This document shows positions 1 through 7,884 of a stretch of 64,000 bases of DNA, piece after piece. Location: assembly GCA_001914235.1 (NCBI GenBank), contig MQUF01000016.1:62001-126000 (forward strand). Reading direction: 5' to 3'. A model generated the notes under the pieces. The model ran no database searches, was not told where the DNA came from, and saw only the letters and a program-made list of their open reading frames with translations. Position 1 is the stretch's first letter. Every line of letters starts with the position of its first letter. Origin of the DNA: Desulfobulbaceae bacterium DB1 (lineage in GTDB: Bacteria; Desulfobacterota; Desulfobulbia; Desulfobulbales; SURF-16). The position numbers and the translations under genes are program-made.

Positions 1-3
1 CTG

Positions 4-1920
4 TCAGGAAAGACCGAGCCCGGCACGCCGTTCATTAATGGCTGCCAGCAAACGGTCGGCCGCGGCTTCCGGGTCAAGTTCCACGATGAAATAGCCTCCG
101 GTGAGATCCTTCAGCTTGTCAGTCAGGATTTTCGTCACCAGGGCGCTGCCCAGCACCGGCAGCATGACCCCCACGTGGGTGGGCAGACCGGCGGCTACCG
201 CATAGGTGCCGATGGACACCGCCTTTTCGGAAACCGCTTCCGCGGCGGAGGCCACCACCGGCAGTTTGTCGGTGTCCACCCCGAGGTAGTCGGCCAGGGC
301 CACGCACAGGGCCACGGCCCGGGAGTTGTCGACGCAGGAACCCATGTGCAGCACCGGCGGCAGGGGGCCATTGAGATTGTTGGCCTCGCCGATTGCGGTA
401 AGCACCGCCGCCAGACCGGCGCCGCACAGTTCCCCGACATTGGCCGGATCCATGAAGCCGTGCCGCATCAGGGCGCCGGCGCCGCAGCCGGTGGCAAGCA
501 CCAGCACGTTTTCCTTGAGCAGTTTTTTGGCGATGTGCAGGAAATTTTTGTCCTGGGTGACCTTGACATTGTTGCAGCCGACAAAGAGACACACCCCGCG
601 GATGTTGCCGGATTTGATGTTGTCCGCCAGCGGTTTGAGAGGATCCCGGGCGTCCACCTTGCGTAAGGCGCCGACAATGGTTTCCACGGAAAACCCGGCC
701 ACCACGGTGGAGCGGACATCCGGAATGTCGACCTGTCGGCCGTCCCGCCGCCGGAAGTGGTCAAGGGCGACATCAATGATTTCCGCCGCCTTTGCCGCGG
801 CCCCCTCATCGGTGAAGGCGATATGGGTGGCGCCGCTGATCTTGGCAATGTCCATGGTGGTTATGACCGGTGTGCCGGTGCATTCGGCGACAGTGACGAG
901 CGAGGGCATGATGCACTGGTAGTCGACAACCACCGCGTCAAGCGCGCCGGTCAACAGGGCCATTTCCTGGCTCACCGAATGGGTGCAGGACGGAATGCCG
1001 TGCCGCATCATCACCTCGTTGCCGGTGCAGCAGATGCCCACCAGATTGATGCCGGAGGCGCCCAGTTCCCTGGCCCGGGCCTGTTTTCCTTGCGCCACGC
1101 TGACGATCACTTCGGAAAGAATCGGGTTGTGCCCGTGCAAGGCGATGTTGACCGCATCGGCCTTCAGGACGCCCATGTTGGTGCTGGTCACCTGGGGGGC
1201 GGGAACGCCGAAGAGGATATCGGCGAGGTCGGTGGCCATGTAGCAGCCGGCCAGATCGGCCACCCCGCAGCGCAGACCGGCCAGCAGCAGGTTGACCGGA
1301 TCGGCGTCAACCCCGTAGAGGGTGCGGTGCATGATCTCGGAGACCTCATGGTCAATGCCCTGCGGCACGATCCCCAGTCGGCTCAACACCTCCACCCGTC
1401 CGGTGGTGACCACGGTGGCCGCCCACATCACCGGTGTTTCTTTTTCATGGAAGTCGGCCAGGGCAGCCCGGGCCAGATCCAGGGCGATCTCATTGTTTTC
1501 ACGGCCATCCACGGCAATACCCAGACGCCGGGCGACACTTTTTAGTTTTTCCGGCTCCTTGATCGAATAATCAGGGGCCTTGCCCAGCGCCATGTTTTTC
1601 AAGGTGTGGGCCAGATGCCTGGCATGACCGGCATGGGCCGCGGTGCCGGCGGCAATGGCCCGGTCCAGCCCACGGGCCACCATGACGTCGGCGTCGGCCC
1701 CGCAGATGCCTGTTTTCGGTCCCTCGCCAAAGGGGTCGATACGGCAGGGCCCCTGCAGGCAGTGGCGGCAGCAGAGGCCCGTGTCGCCGAAGCCGCACTG
1801 CGGGGTCATGGCCTGATAGCGGTCCCAGACCGTAATCACGCCGAGATCCCTGGCCTTGTCTATCATCTGCCGGACGGCAGGGTCCGAGCTGAGCATGTCA
1901 CTGTCACTTGTTGCCGCCAT
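4..1920 (-). CDS. cooS: Anaerobic carbon monoxide dehydrogenase catalytic subunit (CooS)
   Basis: This is a 638-residue Ni-Fe-S CO dehydrogenase that interconverts CO and CO2 in the cytoplasm, passing electrons to ferredoxin-type partners. The cluster ligands are all visible. Cys42 and Cys50 would hold the D-cluster, and Cys51, 54, 59 and 73 the B-cluster. His264 and Cys298, 336, 449, 479 and 529 would hold the Ni-containing C-cluster. From memory, each lies three residues after its counterpart in Carboxydothermus CODH-II, so the enzyme should be active. The start has GGAGGAG just upstream. It is the third gene of a compact minus-strand operon, 14 nt after a 64-residue protein. No CooC, CooF or acetyl-CoA synthase subunit is seen here, but the 3' side lies outside the window. 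CO detoxification, CO oxidation or carbon fixation are all possible roles. Confidence 0.97.
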   Translation of the reverse strand: MAATSDSDMLSSDPAVRQMIDKARDLGVITVWDRYQAMTPQCGFGDTGLCCRHCLQGPCRIDPFGEGPKTGICGADADVMVARGLDRAIAAGTAAHAGHARHLAHTLKNMALGKAPDYSIKEPEKLKSVARRLGIAVDGRENNEIALDLARAALADFHEKETPVMWAATVVTTGRVEVLSRLGIVPQGIDHEVSEIMHRTLYGVDADPVNLLLAGLRCGVADLAGCYMATDLADILFGVPAPQVTSTNMGVLKADAVNIALHGHNPILSEVIVSVAQGKQARARELGASGINLVGICCTGNEVMMRHGIPSCTHSVSQEMALLTGALDAVVVDYQCIMPSLVTVAECTGTPVITTMDIAKISGATHIAFTDEGAAAKAAEIIDVALDHFRRRDGRQVDIPDVRSTVVAGFSVETIVGALRKVDARDPLKPLADNIKSGNIRGVCLFVGCNNVKVTQDKNFLHIAKKLLKENVLVLATGCGAGALMRHGFMDPANVGELCGAGLAAVLTAIGEANNLNGPLPPVLHMGSCVDNSRAVALCVALADYLGVDTDKLPVVASAAEAVSEKAVSIGTYAVAAGLPTHVGVMLPVLGSALVTKILTDKLKDLTGGYFIVELDPEAAADRLLAAINERRAGLGLS

Positions 1921-1934
1921 GGTCTCCTCCGTGG

Positions 1935-2129
1935 TTAATTGTCCTCTTCTTCGTATTCATAGGGCATCATATCATTTGCCAGCTCGAGAAAAACACCAAG
2001 CGATTCGCATAAATTCTTAATGATCTGGCTGTATTGCAGTTTTTCTTCGACTTTTTTGGTCTTTGCCATGGCAGTGAAGGCGGATTCCAGTTCCTTGGCG
2101 ATGCCGTTCATGATCTTTTCCGGGTCCAT
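1935..2129 (-). CDS. Small acidic protein encoded directly upstream of cooS, unknown function
   Basis: A 64-residue protein that I do not recognise. The start is the ATG beginning MDPEKIMNG, with AGGAG five bases upstream. A longer reading into the neighbouring gene lacks a comparable ribosome binding site. The sequence reads as mostly helical (ELESAFTAMAKTKKVEEKLQ and following), has one cysteine and ends in an acidic tail, YEYEEEDN. It lies 22 nt after the membrane-anchored gene and 14 nt before cooS, so the three are very probably co-transcribed. A role as a CooS accessory or assembly factor is inferred from position only. Confidence 0.72.
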   Translation of the reverse strand: MDPEKIMNGIAKELESAFTAMAKTKKVEEKLQYSQIIKNLCESLGVFLELANDMMPYEYEEEDN

Positions 2130-2151
2130 GTGTGCTCCTTTTTTTGTTATT

Positions 2152-2757
2152 TTATTTGTTATTGTGCCGGGTTGTTGTTGCTGTTCCGTTCTGTTTTTCT
2201 GGTTCATCTCCTGCGGGCGCAAAGCGGCGGCAAAGAAACTCTGCCGCGGGTGCATTGCTGCCGTCCTGTCTGATAAACCGTATTTCGTCGCCGTTGATCC
2301 TGCCGTGAAAGCTTTCCCGCATCTGCACCCATTTCCATGGTTCGCTGCTCGGCAGCCGCCAGTTGCAGGAAAAAGAAATTTCCTTGCCGTTGATCCTGCC
2401 GTCAACGACGGCGGCGGGTTTGTCGTGATTTTTGCATATCCCTGAATCTTCATGGCCGAGACAGGAGGGCACCAGGCGCCGGGCCGTTCCGTAGAGGATG
2501 TCCCGGTCGGCTTTCAGGGAAAAGATGTATTGAAAGTCGGCCTTGATGACGGGATCCGTGAGAAAGTCGGATCGCCAGTCGCCGCTGACATTTGCCTGAT
2601 AAAAAGCGGGGATGACATGGATCAGTTTTTTGAGGGCGTCGGTGAAGCCGGCGAGGGCAATCACCACCAGCCCGACCATGATGAGAACGGCGGTGACGGG
2701 GTTGTTTTTCAGGCGCGAAGTCAGTCGGTCAACGAGGGTGGGTGAGTGTTCCAACAT
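2152..2757 (-). CDS. Membrane-anchored hypothetical protein, first gene of the cooS operon
   Basis: A 201-residue protein of unknown function. The chosen start (MLEHSPTLV) has AGGAG three bases upstream; a longer start adds about 46 residues with no signal character. Residues about 17-40 form one transmembrane segment (NPVTAVLIMVGLVVIALAGF). The rest should face the periplasm and looks rich in beta strands. Two related motifs, GRINGKEISF and GRINGDEIRF, recur about 30 residues apart, suggesting a duplicated strand unit. Several cysteines near the middle could form disulfides. It is followed by the 64-residue gene and cooS with short gaps, so it belongs to the same transcription unit. Confidence 0.7.
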   Translation of the reverse strand: MLEHSPTLVDRLTSRLKNNPVTAVLIMVGLVVIALAGFTDALKKLIHVIPAFYQANVSGDWRSDFLTDPVIKADFQYIFSLKADRDILYGTARRLVPSCLGHEDSGICKNHDKPAAVVDGRINGKEISFSCNWRLPSSEPWKWVQMRESFHGRINGDEIRFIRQDGSNAPAAEFLCRRFAPAGDEPEKQNGTATTTRHNNK

Positions 2758-3124
2758 CTTCTCCTGTGTGCTGATGGGGGTGCGATCAGCCCACTGTCTG
2801 CTTGAAATGCCGGGAAATTCGCGGCAGCAGGATGGCCCGGCGAAATCCACCGGTTTCATGCACCTGCTATAACATGAACAAAAAAGCTCATGCAATCAAA
2901 AAAGAGACGCCGGGTTTCGGCCGGGTATCTCCTTGTTTCCAGCCGCGCAATTTTTTTGTTTGATTATTTTATCGGGCGGAAAAATGCCATTTTGTCAAAT
3001 CTTGTGATAAGATTTGATACGCGCGCAATGATCACCGACGTCAGGCTCCGTTTCTTTCCGGCTGGGCCGCTGGTGACGCCTTCCATAATCCCTTTTGGGA
3101 ATGTTCCGCAGGAGAAAGGTGGAC
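2758..3124. other. Divergent intergenic region with a perfect inverted repeat
   Basis: This 367-nt gap separates the leftward cooS operon from the rightward hybrid kinase, so both promoters should lie here. The one clear element is TCAAATCTT-GTGAT-AAGATTTGA at 2995-3017, a perfect 9-bp inverted repeat with a 5-nt centre. It could be a protein-binding site or an RNA hairpin. I could not assign a promoter with confidence. Confidence 0.5.
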
Positions 3125-5755
3125 ATGAAATTTTTCATTTCCGGATCAATAAGCAAAAAACTGGCCTTGCTGGTCATGCTTTCGCTTTTGCCCGCCCTGG
3201 GTATCTTCCTTTATTCCGGGATGGAGCAGCGGCGTCATTCCATTGAAGGCGCCAAGCATGACGTCTTGCTGCTGGCCCACTCCATGGCGGAAGTTCAGAA
3301 GGGGATTGCCGGTTCCGCAAGGCAGCTTCTTTCCACCTTGTCCCAGATGCCGCCGGTGCAGGACATGGACTCCCGGGCCGGCAGCGAACTTTTCCGGTCA
3401 ATGGTTGCGCAGAATGCCGATTATCTCGGCATTACCCTGACAGACACCGCCGGCAAGGTGGTGGCCTCGAACCGGCTTGCCGCCGGCATGGACATGTCGG
3501 ATCGCAAACATATCCGTGACTCCCTGGCGACAAGGGGTTTTGTCGCGGGGGAATATTTCGTGGCAAGGGGCGGGGCGCAGGAACCATCTTTTTCGTTTTC
3601 CTCTCCGGTGCTTGATACGGAAAACCGGCTCATGGGGAGTTTGTCCGTGGTTATCGGGCTTGAGCGCTTTGCCGATTTCTTTGACGTGTCAAGTCTGCCG
3701 GCGAAATCATTTTTAGCCGTAACCGACCACCAGGGAATCAGGCTCTTTTACTACCCTCCGAAAAAGGACACCAATCCCCTCGGCAAACCGATTCTGACCC
3801 GGAACTGGGAGCTGGTTCGGCAGGAACGGGAGCCCGGCATATTCATCCAGCAGGCCTCGGACGGGATCCGCCGGATAATTGCCTATGAACAGGTTTCCCT
3901 GCAGCCGGGAGATGCCCCGTATATCTGGGTGTGGGCAGGAATCCCGGAATCCGCGGTGCTTGCGCCGGCCAATGCGGTTCTGCTCAGGAATCTGTTGCTT
4001 ATGGCTCTGGTTATGGCGATCGTGCTTGCCGTTTCCTGGACGCTGGGCAGAAACACATTGATTTTCCCCATAAAACGCCTTGTGAACACGACGGAAAATT
4101 TTGCCATGGGAAATCTCGATGCCCGCAGCGGTCTGAGCGACAAAGGTGACGAACTTGGCGCCCTGGCCAGGGCCTTTGATGATATGGCCGATACACTGGC
4201 CGCAAGTCAGGCGCTGCTGCGTGAAAGGGAGGAACACCTGGAAGAGGCGCAACGCATTGCCCATATCGGCAGCTGGGAATGGTGCCCGGCAGCGGAGCGA
4301 CCGACCTGTTCGAAGGAGCTGTGCCGTCTGCTGGGAGTCGATCCGCAGGAGCCGTTTCCCCTGCTGGGCGAGCTGGAAAAGATCTTGTCTCCCGACGACG
4401 CCGGGAAGGTGCGTGTTGCCATGGAAACGGCGATGAGCACGGGCGAGCCCTATGAGGTCGAATTGGAAAAAAAACAGGAGGACGGCACGAACAGATGGCT
4501 GCTGGCCCGGGGTGAAGTGCTGCGGGATGAAAAAGGTACTATTGCCGGACTTCGCGGAACCCTGCTTGATGTAACCGAACGACGGCTGGCCGAAAAAGAG
4601 CGGGAAAAGCTGCAGATTCAACTGAGCCAGGCGCAGAAGTTGGAATCCATCGGCCGACTGGCGGGAGGCGTGGCCCATGATTTCAACAACATGCTCGCCG
4701 TGATTCTCGGCCATGCCGAAATGATGCTGCTGAAGCTCTCCCCCGCCGATCCGCTCCATGCCGAGCTGCAGATGATCGCCAAGGCGGCCGGTCGTTCGGC
4801 GGATCTGACGAAACAACTGCTGGCCTTTGCCCGCAAGCAGATCGTCGAGCCGAAGGTTCTGGATCTTAATGAAACCGTGGAGGCCATCCTCAAGATGCTG
4901 CGCCGGCTGATCGGCGAGAACATTGAGCTCACCTGGCATCCTGCCGCGAATCCGTGGCCGATTAAAATTGACCCGTCCCAGGTCGATCAGGTTCTGGCGA
5001 ACATCTGTGTCAATGCCAGGGATGCTATCGGTGAAACAGGCGGGATTATCATAGAAACGGAAAACGTCGTTATTGATCAGTCATTTTGTGAAATGCAACC
5101 GGATTGTGTTCCCGGAGAATACGTCATGCTCGCCGTGCGCGACAATGGATGCGGCATGGACCGCGAGACGCTGGACAATATCTTCGAGCCCTTCTTCACC
5201 ACCAAGGAGTTTGGCAAGGGCACAGGCTTGGGCCTGGCCACGGCCTACGGTATCATCAGGCAAAACAAAGGATTTGTTCGAGTGGAAAGCGAGGTCGGCA
5301 AGGGAACGATGTTCCGGGTTTATCTGCCGCGCTTCGCCGGTGCGATGGTGCTGCCCGATATTTTGCCGATACCGGACGCACCCCGGGGAAAGGGGGAATC
5401 GGTGCTGCTGGTCGAAGACGAGCCCTCGGTGATGGAATTCTGCCGGCGACTGCTGACAAGTCTCGGCTACACCGTGCTGAGCGCGGCGACACCCGGGGAT
5501 GCCATGCGACTGGCTGCGGAACATGCGGACTCCATTCACCTGCTGATCACCGATGTCATCATGCCGGAAATGAACGGGCAGGACCTGGCCAAACGGCTGC
5601 AGGCCCTTGTTCCTGGTATGAAATGTCTGTTCATGTCCGGCTACACCGCCGACTTCATCGCCCACCAGGGTGTTCTCGACGAAGGCGTCCGGTTTATCCA
5701 GAAGCCTTTCACCACAAATGAATTGGCCCAGCAGGTTCGTCACGCACTGGATTAA
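3125..5755 (+). CDS. Hybrid sensor histidine kinase (Cache-HAMP-PAS-HisKA-HATPase-REC)
   Basis: An 876-residue membrane sensor kinase. A first transmembrane segment (about residues 10-30) and a second (about 287-310) flank a large periplasmic region that resembles a Cache-type ligand sensor. HAMP follows (about 310-365), then a PAS domain (about 385-490). The phosphoacceptor His is in [12 protein letters not shown] near residue 518. The ATP-binding domain has an N-box with NARDAIGE, then DNGCGMD and [12 protein letters not shown]-terminal receiver domain begins near residue 757, with its Asp in [11 protein letters not shown]. The ATG chosen precedes MKFFISG, with AGGAG and AGGTGG upstream. 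No partner response regulator is adjacent, so phosphotransfer may end within this protein or pass to a distant partner. The ligand cannot be read from sequence. Confidence 0.93.
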   Translation: MKFFISGSISKKLALLVMLSLLPALGIFLYSGMEQRRHSIEGAKHDVLLLAHSMAEVQKGIAGSARQLLSTLSQMPPVQDMDSRAGSELFRSMVAQNADYLGITLTDTAGKVVASNRLAAGMDMSDRKHIRDSLATRGFVAGEYFVARGGAQEPSFSFSSPVLDTENRLMGSLSVVIGLERFADFFDVSSLPAKSFLAVTDHQGIRLFYYPPKKDTNPLGKPILTRNWELVRQEREPGIFIQQASDGIRRIIAYEQVSLQPGDAPYIWVWAGIPESAVLAPANAVLLRNLLLMALVMAIVLAVSWTLGRNTLIFPIKRLVNTTENFAMGNLDARSGLSDKGDELGALARAFDDMADTLAASQALLREREEHLEEAQRIAHIGSWEWCPAAERPTCSKELCRLLGVDPQEPFPLLGELEKILSPDDAGKVRVAMETAMSTGEPYEVELEKKQEDGTNRWLLARGEVLRDEKGTIAGLRGTLLDVTERRLAEKEREKLQIQLSQAQKLESIGRLAGGVAHDFNNMLAVILGHAEMMLLKLSPADPLHAELQMIAKAAGRSADLTKQLLAFARKQIVEPKVLDLNETVEAILKMLRRLIGENIELTWHPAANPWPIKIDPSQVDQVLANICVNARDAIGETGGIIIETENVVIDQSFCEMQPDCVPGEYVMLAVRDNGCGMDRETLDNIFEPFFTTKEFGKGTGLGLATAYGIIRQNKGFVRVESEVGKGTMFRVYLPRFAGAMVLPDILPIPDAPRGKGESVLLVEDEPSVMEFCRRLLTSLGYTVLSAATPGDAMRLAAEHADSIHLLITDVIMPEMNGQDLAKRLQALVPGMKCLFMSGYTADFIAHQGVLDEGVRFIQKPFTTNELAQQVRHALD

Positions 5756-5846
5756 AAGTCAGACAAAATTCCCGAAATCAGATCCGGTCTTGGGAAACAA
5801 GAGACTGTTTTTTTAACGCCTTTTTCTTTCTTTAATACATACCCCG

Positions 5847-5876
5847 TTGATATGTGACCAAATTTGGTTTTAATAT
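5847..5876 (+). promoter_or_regulatory. Probable autoregulated promoter of the toxin-antitoxin operon
   Basis: TTGATA (5847-5852) and TAATAT (5871-5876) are separated by 18 nt and resemble a sigma-70 promoter. Between them is the perfect 12-bp palindrome ACCAAATTTGGT (5857-5868). That is where an antitoxin repressor would be expected to bind. The antitoxin start lies 30 nt further on. Confidence 0.55.
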
Positions 5877-5906
5877 AGTCTCACACCCTTTACATGGAGG
5901 CGACTC

Positions 5907-6185
5907 ATGAGATTATCTGACCAAATTAAGCCAATCAGCTATTTGAAGGCACATGCGGCTGAGATCATACGAAATTTTGATGATAATGGGGATCCGCTTA
6001 TCATTACCCAAAACGGAGAAGCGAAGGTCATTATCCAGGGGATCAAGAGTTACGAGGAAACCCAGGAAACCATGGCTTTGCTTAAGATTCTTGCCCTTGG
6101 GAGTCGTCAGATTGAAGAAGGCAAAGTCGTTTCCGCAACTGAAGCAATAAACCGTCTTCGTGAAAAAAAGGAATCGATCTCGTGA
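5907..6185 (+). CDS. Type II antitoxin, Phd/YefM family
   Basis: A 92-residue antitoxin. The N-terminal part (RLSDQIKPISYLKAHAAEII) and the segment around PLIITQNGEAKVIIQ match the Phd/YefM fold, which binds operator DNA. The C-terminal helix would wrap around and neutralise the toxin encoded next. GGAGG lies upstream of the ATG. The stop codon overlaps the toxin start by four bases, which ensures coupled translation. The palindrome in the promoter fits autorepression. The module is visibly AT-richer than its surroundings, in keeping with horizontal acquisition. Confidence 0.9.
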   Translation: MRLSDQIKPISYLKAHAAEIIRNFDDNGDPLIITQNGEAKVIIQGIKSYEETQETMALLKILALGSRQIEEGKVVSATEAINRLREKKESIS

Positions 6186-6511
6186 GTTTCACAGTTCTGC
6201 TCACTGAAGACGCTGCCGCTGACCTTAAAGACGTTTACACATACATATCAGAACACGACTCGGCAAACAATGCGGAGCATGTGCTTGATGAGTTCGAGAA
6301 AAAATTTGTCAGCTTGAGCGAATTGCCGGAGCGGGGAGTGTACCCAAAAGAACTTCTGGCTTTGGGAATTCGTGATTATCGGGAGATTTTCTTTAAGCCT
6401 TATCGCATCATCTGTCGGATTGTCAAAGCAAATGTCTCTATCTACCTCATTGCTGATGGTCGCCGTGATATGCAAACGCTCCTCCAGCGCAGGTTGCTGG
6501 GGGGGCTGTAA
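6182..6511 (+). CDS. Type II toxin, RelE/ParE family
   Basis: A 109-residue toxin starting with GTG inside the antitoxin stop (GTGA overlap). The beginning, FTVLLTEDAAADLKDVYTYI, the core YREIFFKPYRIICRIV and the end IYLIADGRRDMQTLLQRRL follow the RelE/ParE plan. Members either cut mRNA in the ribosome or poison DNA gyrase. The final segment resembles ParE proteins (DGRRD followed by LLxRRL), but the target cannot be decided from sequence alone. The gene is intact. Confidence 0.9.
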   Translation: MSFTVLLTEDAAADLKDVYTYISEHDSANNAEHVLDEFEKKFVSLSELPERGVYPKELLALGIRDYREIFFKPYRIICRIVKANVSIYLIADGRRDMQTLLQRRLLGGL

Positions 6512-6785
6512 AGAGGTCGTCAATCCCAGACAATTTCACATCCCGGTGGGATTGGGTTTCAAAAGATTTCCACCGGCGGTTGCAAGTTTGGTCAGTCAAA
6601 TAATGAAAACTTGAGATTACATGATTCCGAAGCCGATGTGTATCAAGAAATAGCAGTATGGGGATTCTCGAAAGAGTATAAAACACTGGACGTCTAACAA
6701 TTTCCCACCATCAGAAAAGTCAACCTGTCCTTTTCATGAAAAGTGAGGATAATTCCAAGCAGAGGAGTCAATTGGGGACGTCCAT

Positions 6786-6958
6786 AGTGCGGCCGGGCAA
6801 GGTTGCATATTCCAGCGGGTGCGAAGTCCGCTCCGGAAGGGCGAGCCACCCACCGGGTAGCGAGTCCTTTGGACTGTGGCGGGGGTAACCCCGGCGGTAG
6901 AGGAGAGGTGGCCCGGCAAAGAGGTTGCCGTTCATGTCGTAAACATAGCGGGCGTTAA
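6786..6958 (+). other. Possible group II intron fragment (structured RNA-like segment)
   Basis: The segment starts with GTGCGGCCGGGCAAGG, resembling the GUGYG 5' end of bacterial group II introns. It continues with compact hairpins: GCGGGTGCGAAGTCCGC, GAGTCCTTTGGACT and GGGGGTAACCCC. There is no reverse transcriptase gene and no recognisable domain V in the following bases, so at most it is a dead 5' fragment. The assignment rests on the start motif, the hairpin density and resemblance to intron leaders I recall. It could instead be some other structured element. Confidence 0.33.
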
Positions 6959-6963
6959 ATAAA

Positions 6964-7041
6964 TCCGTCCCCTTTGTTCTTCCTTTATTCCCTTTGTTCC
7001 GTCCCTTTGTTCCGTCCCTTTGTTCCTGTCCCCTTTGTTCC
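6964..7041. repeat. Short tandem repeat with unit close to TCCGTCCCTTTGTTC
   Basis: About five degenerate copies of a 13-20 nt unit occur in a row, all built on the core CCCTTTGTTC with GTCC variants before it. On the other strand the core reads GAACAAAGGG. Repeats of this type occur near transposase remnants in related genomes, as I recall, but no transposase is seen here. Confidence 0.65.
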
Positions 7042-7206
7042 TATTAAAAAAAAAGGACTTTGTTGTCCCCCAAACTGAGAGTTTCATATAAAAGTTAAAG
7101 GTGTTATCCGATCAAAATGTACCGCCGCTTCAAGTACTTTAGGCTCTTTTCTCGAAGCGCAATTCCGGTGTCAAAGTAAAATCCGCCGGGATCAGGTTGC
7201 CTGACC

Positions 7207-7884
7207 TTATGGAAGTTTTTCCAAGGCTTTTTTTAATGGGCAGCCGCTGGGCGTCTCAAGGCCTTCTCTATATGCCTGAAGCAATTCGACTGACCGGCTT
7301 GCCAGCATTCTTCTGATTTCCCTGCGTTTTCCTTTTATCCTGGGAATCCTCATGGACTCATACGCCGTTGTTTGATGCCTCATCCAGGCTGTCACCGCTT
7401 TTTCCGCGCGCTCCGCAACAGGGATCATGGCCGTTCGGGCCACCGTTCCGCTGCCGACCGGGGTCGCATGAAGGGTAATCGCCGCGGCCATCTTCTTTTC
7501 CAAATCGCGGTATCGCGGGGCAAAGGCGAGGAAGGCGCGAACTTGCCGGCAAAAATCCATTTCGTATTCGGCCTGTTTTTTTTCCCTGCGCAGGCGTCCG
7601 CTTTCAAGTTTCTTTTTGTACGTTTCCGTGGAGCGAAGGGCCGCAACCTCGTGCCTGGCCGCCGCAATCGTTGTCGCCGGCGCCCAGATGCCCATGGAAA
7701 TGATGCGCCGCCCCATTTTGCGGTGTACTCGTCGGAAAAGGCCTTTGGCCGTGACTTTTTTCGTGACGGCGGCATCGCCGGCCGGAAGGAACTCCCATCC
7801 TTCGGGGACAGGCAATGTTTCGGCCGTTTCATCGCTGACGGCAGCGGGTACCCCCGGTTGTACGCTGTTATTTTTCTGTTTCAT
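7207..7884 (-). CDS. DUF2293 domain-containing protein
   Basis: A 225-residue cytoplasmic protein. The region from about residue 26 to the end matches the uncharacterised DUF2293 family as I recall it. Landmarks are FLPAGDAAVTKKV, GIWAPATTIAAAR, HATPVGSGTVARTAMIPV and WMRHQTTAYESM, followed by a basic stretch KGKRREIRRML. It is very rich in Arg and Lys, so nucleic-acid binding is possible but unproven. The start overlaps the end of the MFS transporter gene by 17 nt, so the two are probably translated from one mRNA. Confidence 0.8.
   Translation of the reverse strand: MKQKNNSVQPGVPAAVSDETAETLPVPEGWEFLPAGDAAVTKKVTAKGLFRRVHRKMGRRIISMGIWAPATTIAAARHEVAALRSTETYKKKLESGRLRREKKQAEYEMDFCRQVRAFLAFAPRYRDLEKKMAAAITLHATPVGSGTVARTAMIPVAERAEKAVTAWMRHQTTAYESMRIPRIKGKRREIRRMLASRSVELLQAYREGLETPSGCPLKKALEKLP

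Larger units (their letters stand above)
6512..7206. other. Gene-free stretch of 0.7 kb with remnants of repeated or mobile sequence
   Basis: No convincing coding region is present between the toxin gene and the DUF2293 gene. The left part (6512-6770) is AT-rich and featureless. The middle (about 6780-6960) is GC-rich and strongly self-complementary, and is described separately. The right part (6964-7041) is a short tandem repeat. Together these suggest a graveyard of mobile or repetitive DNA next to the toxin-antitoxin module. Confidence 0.6.
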
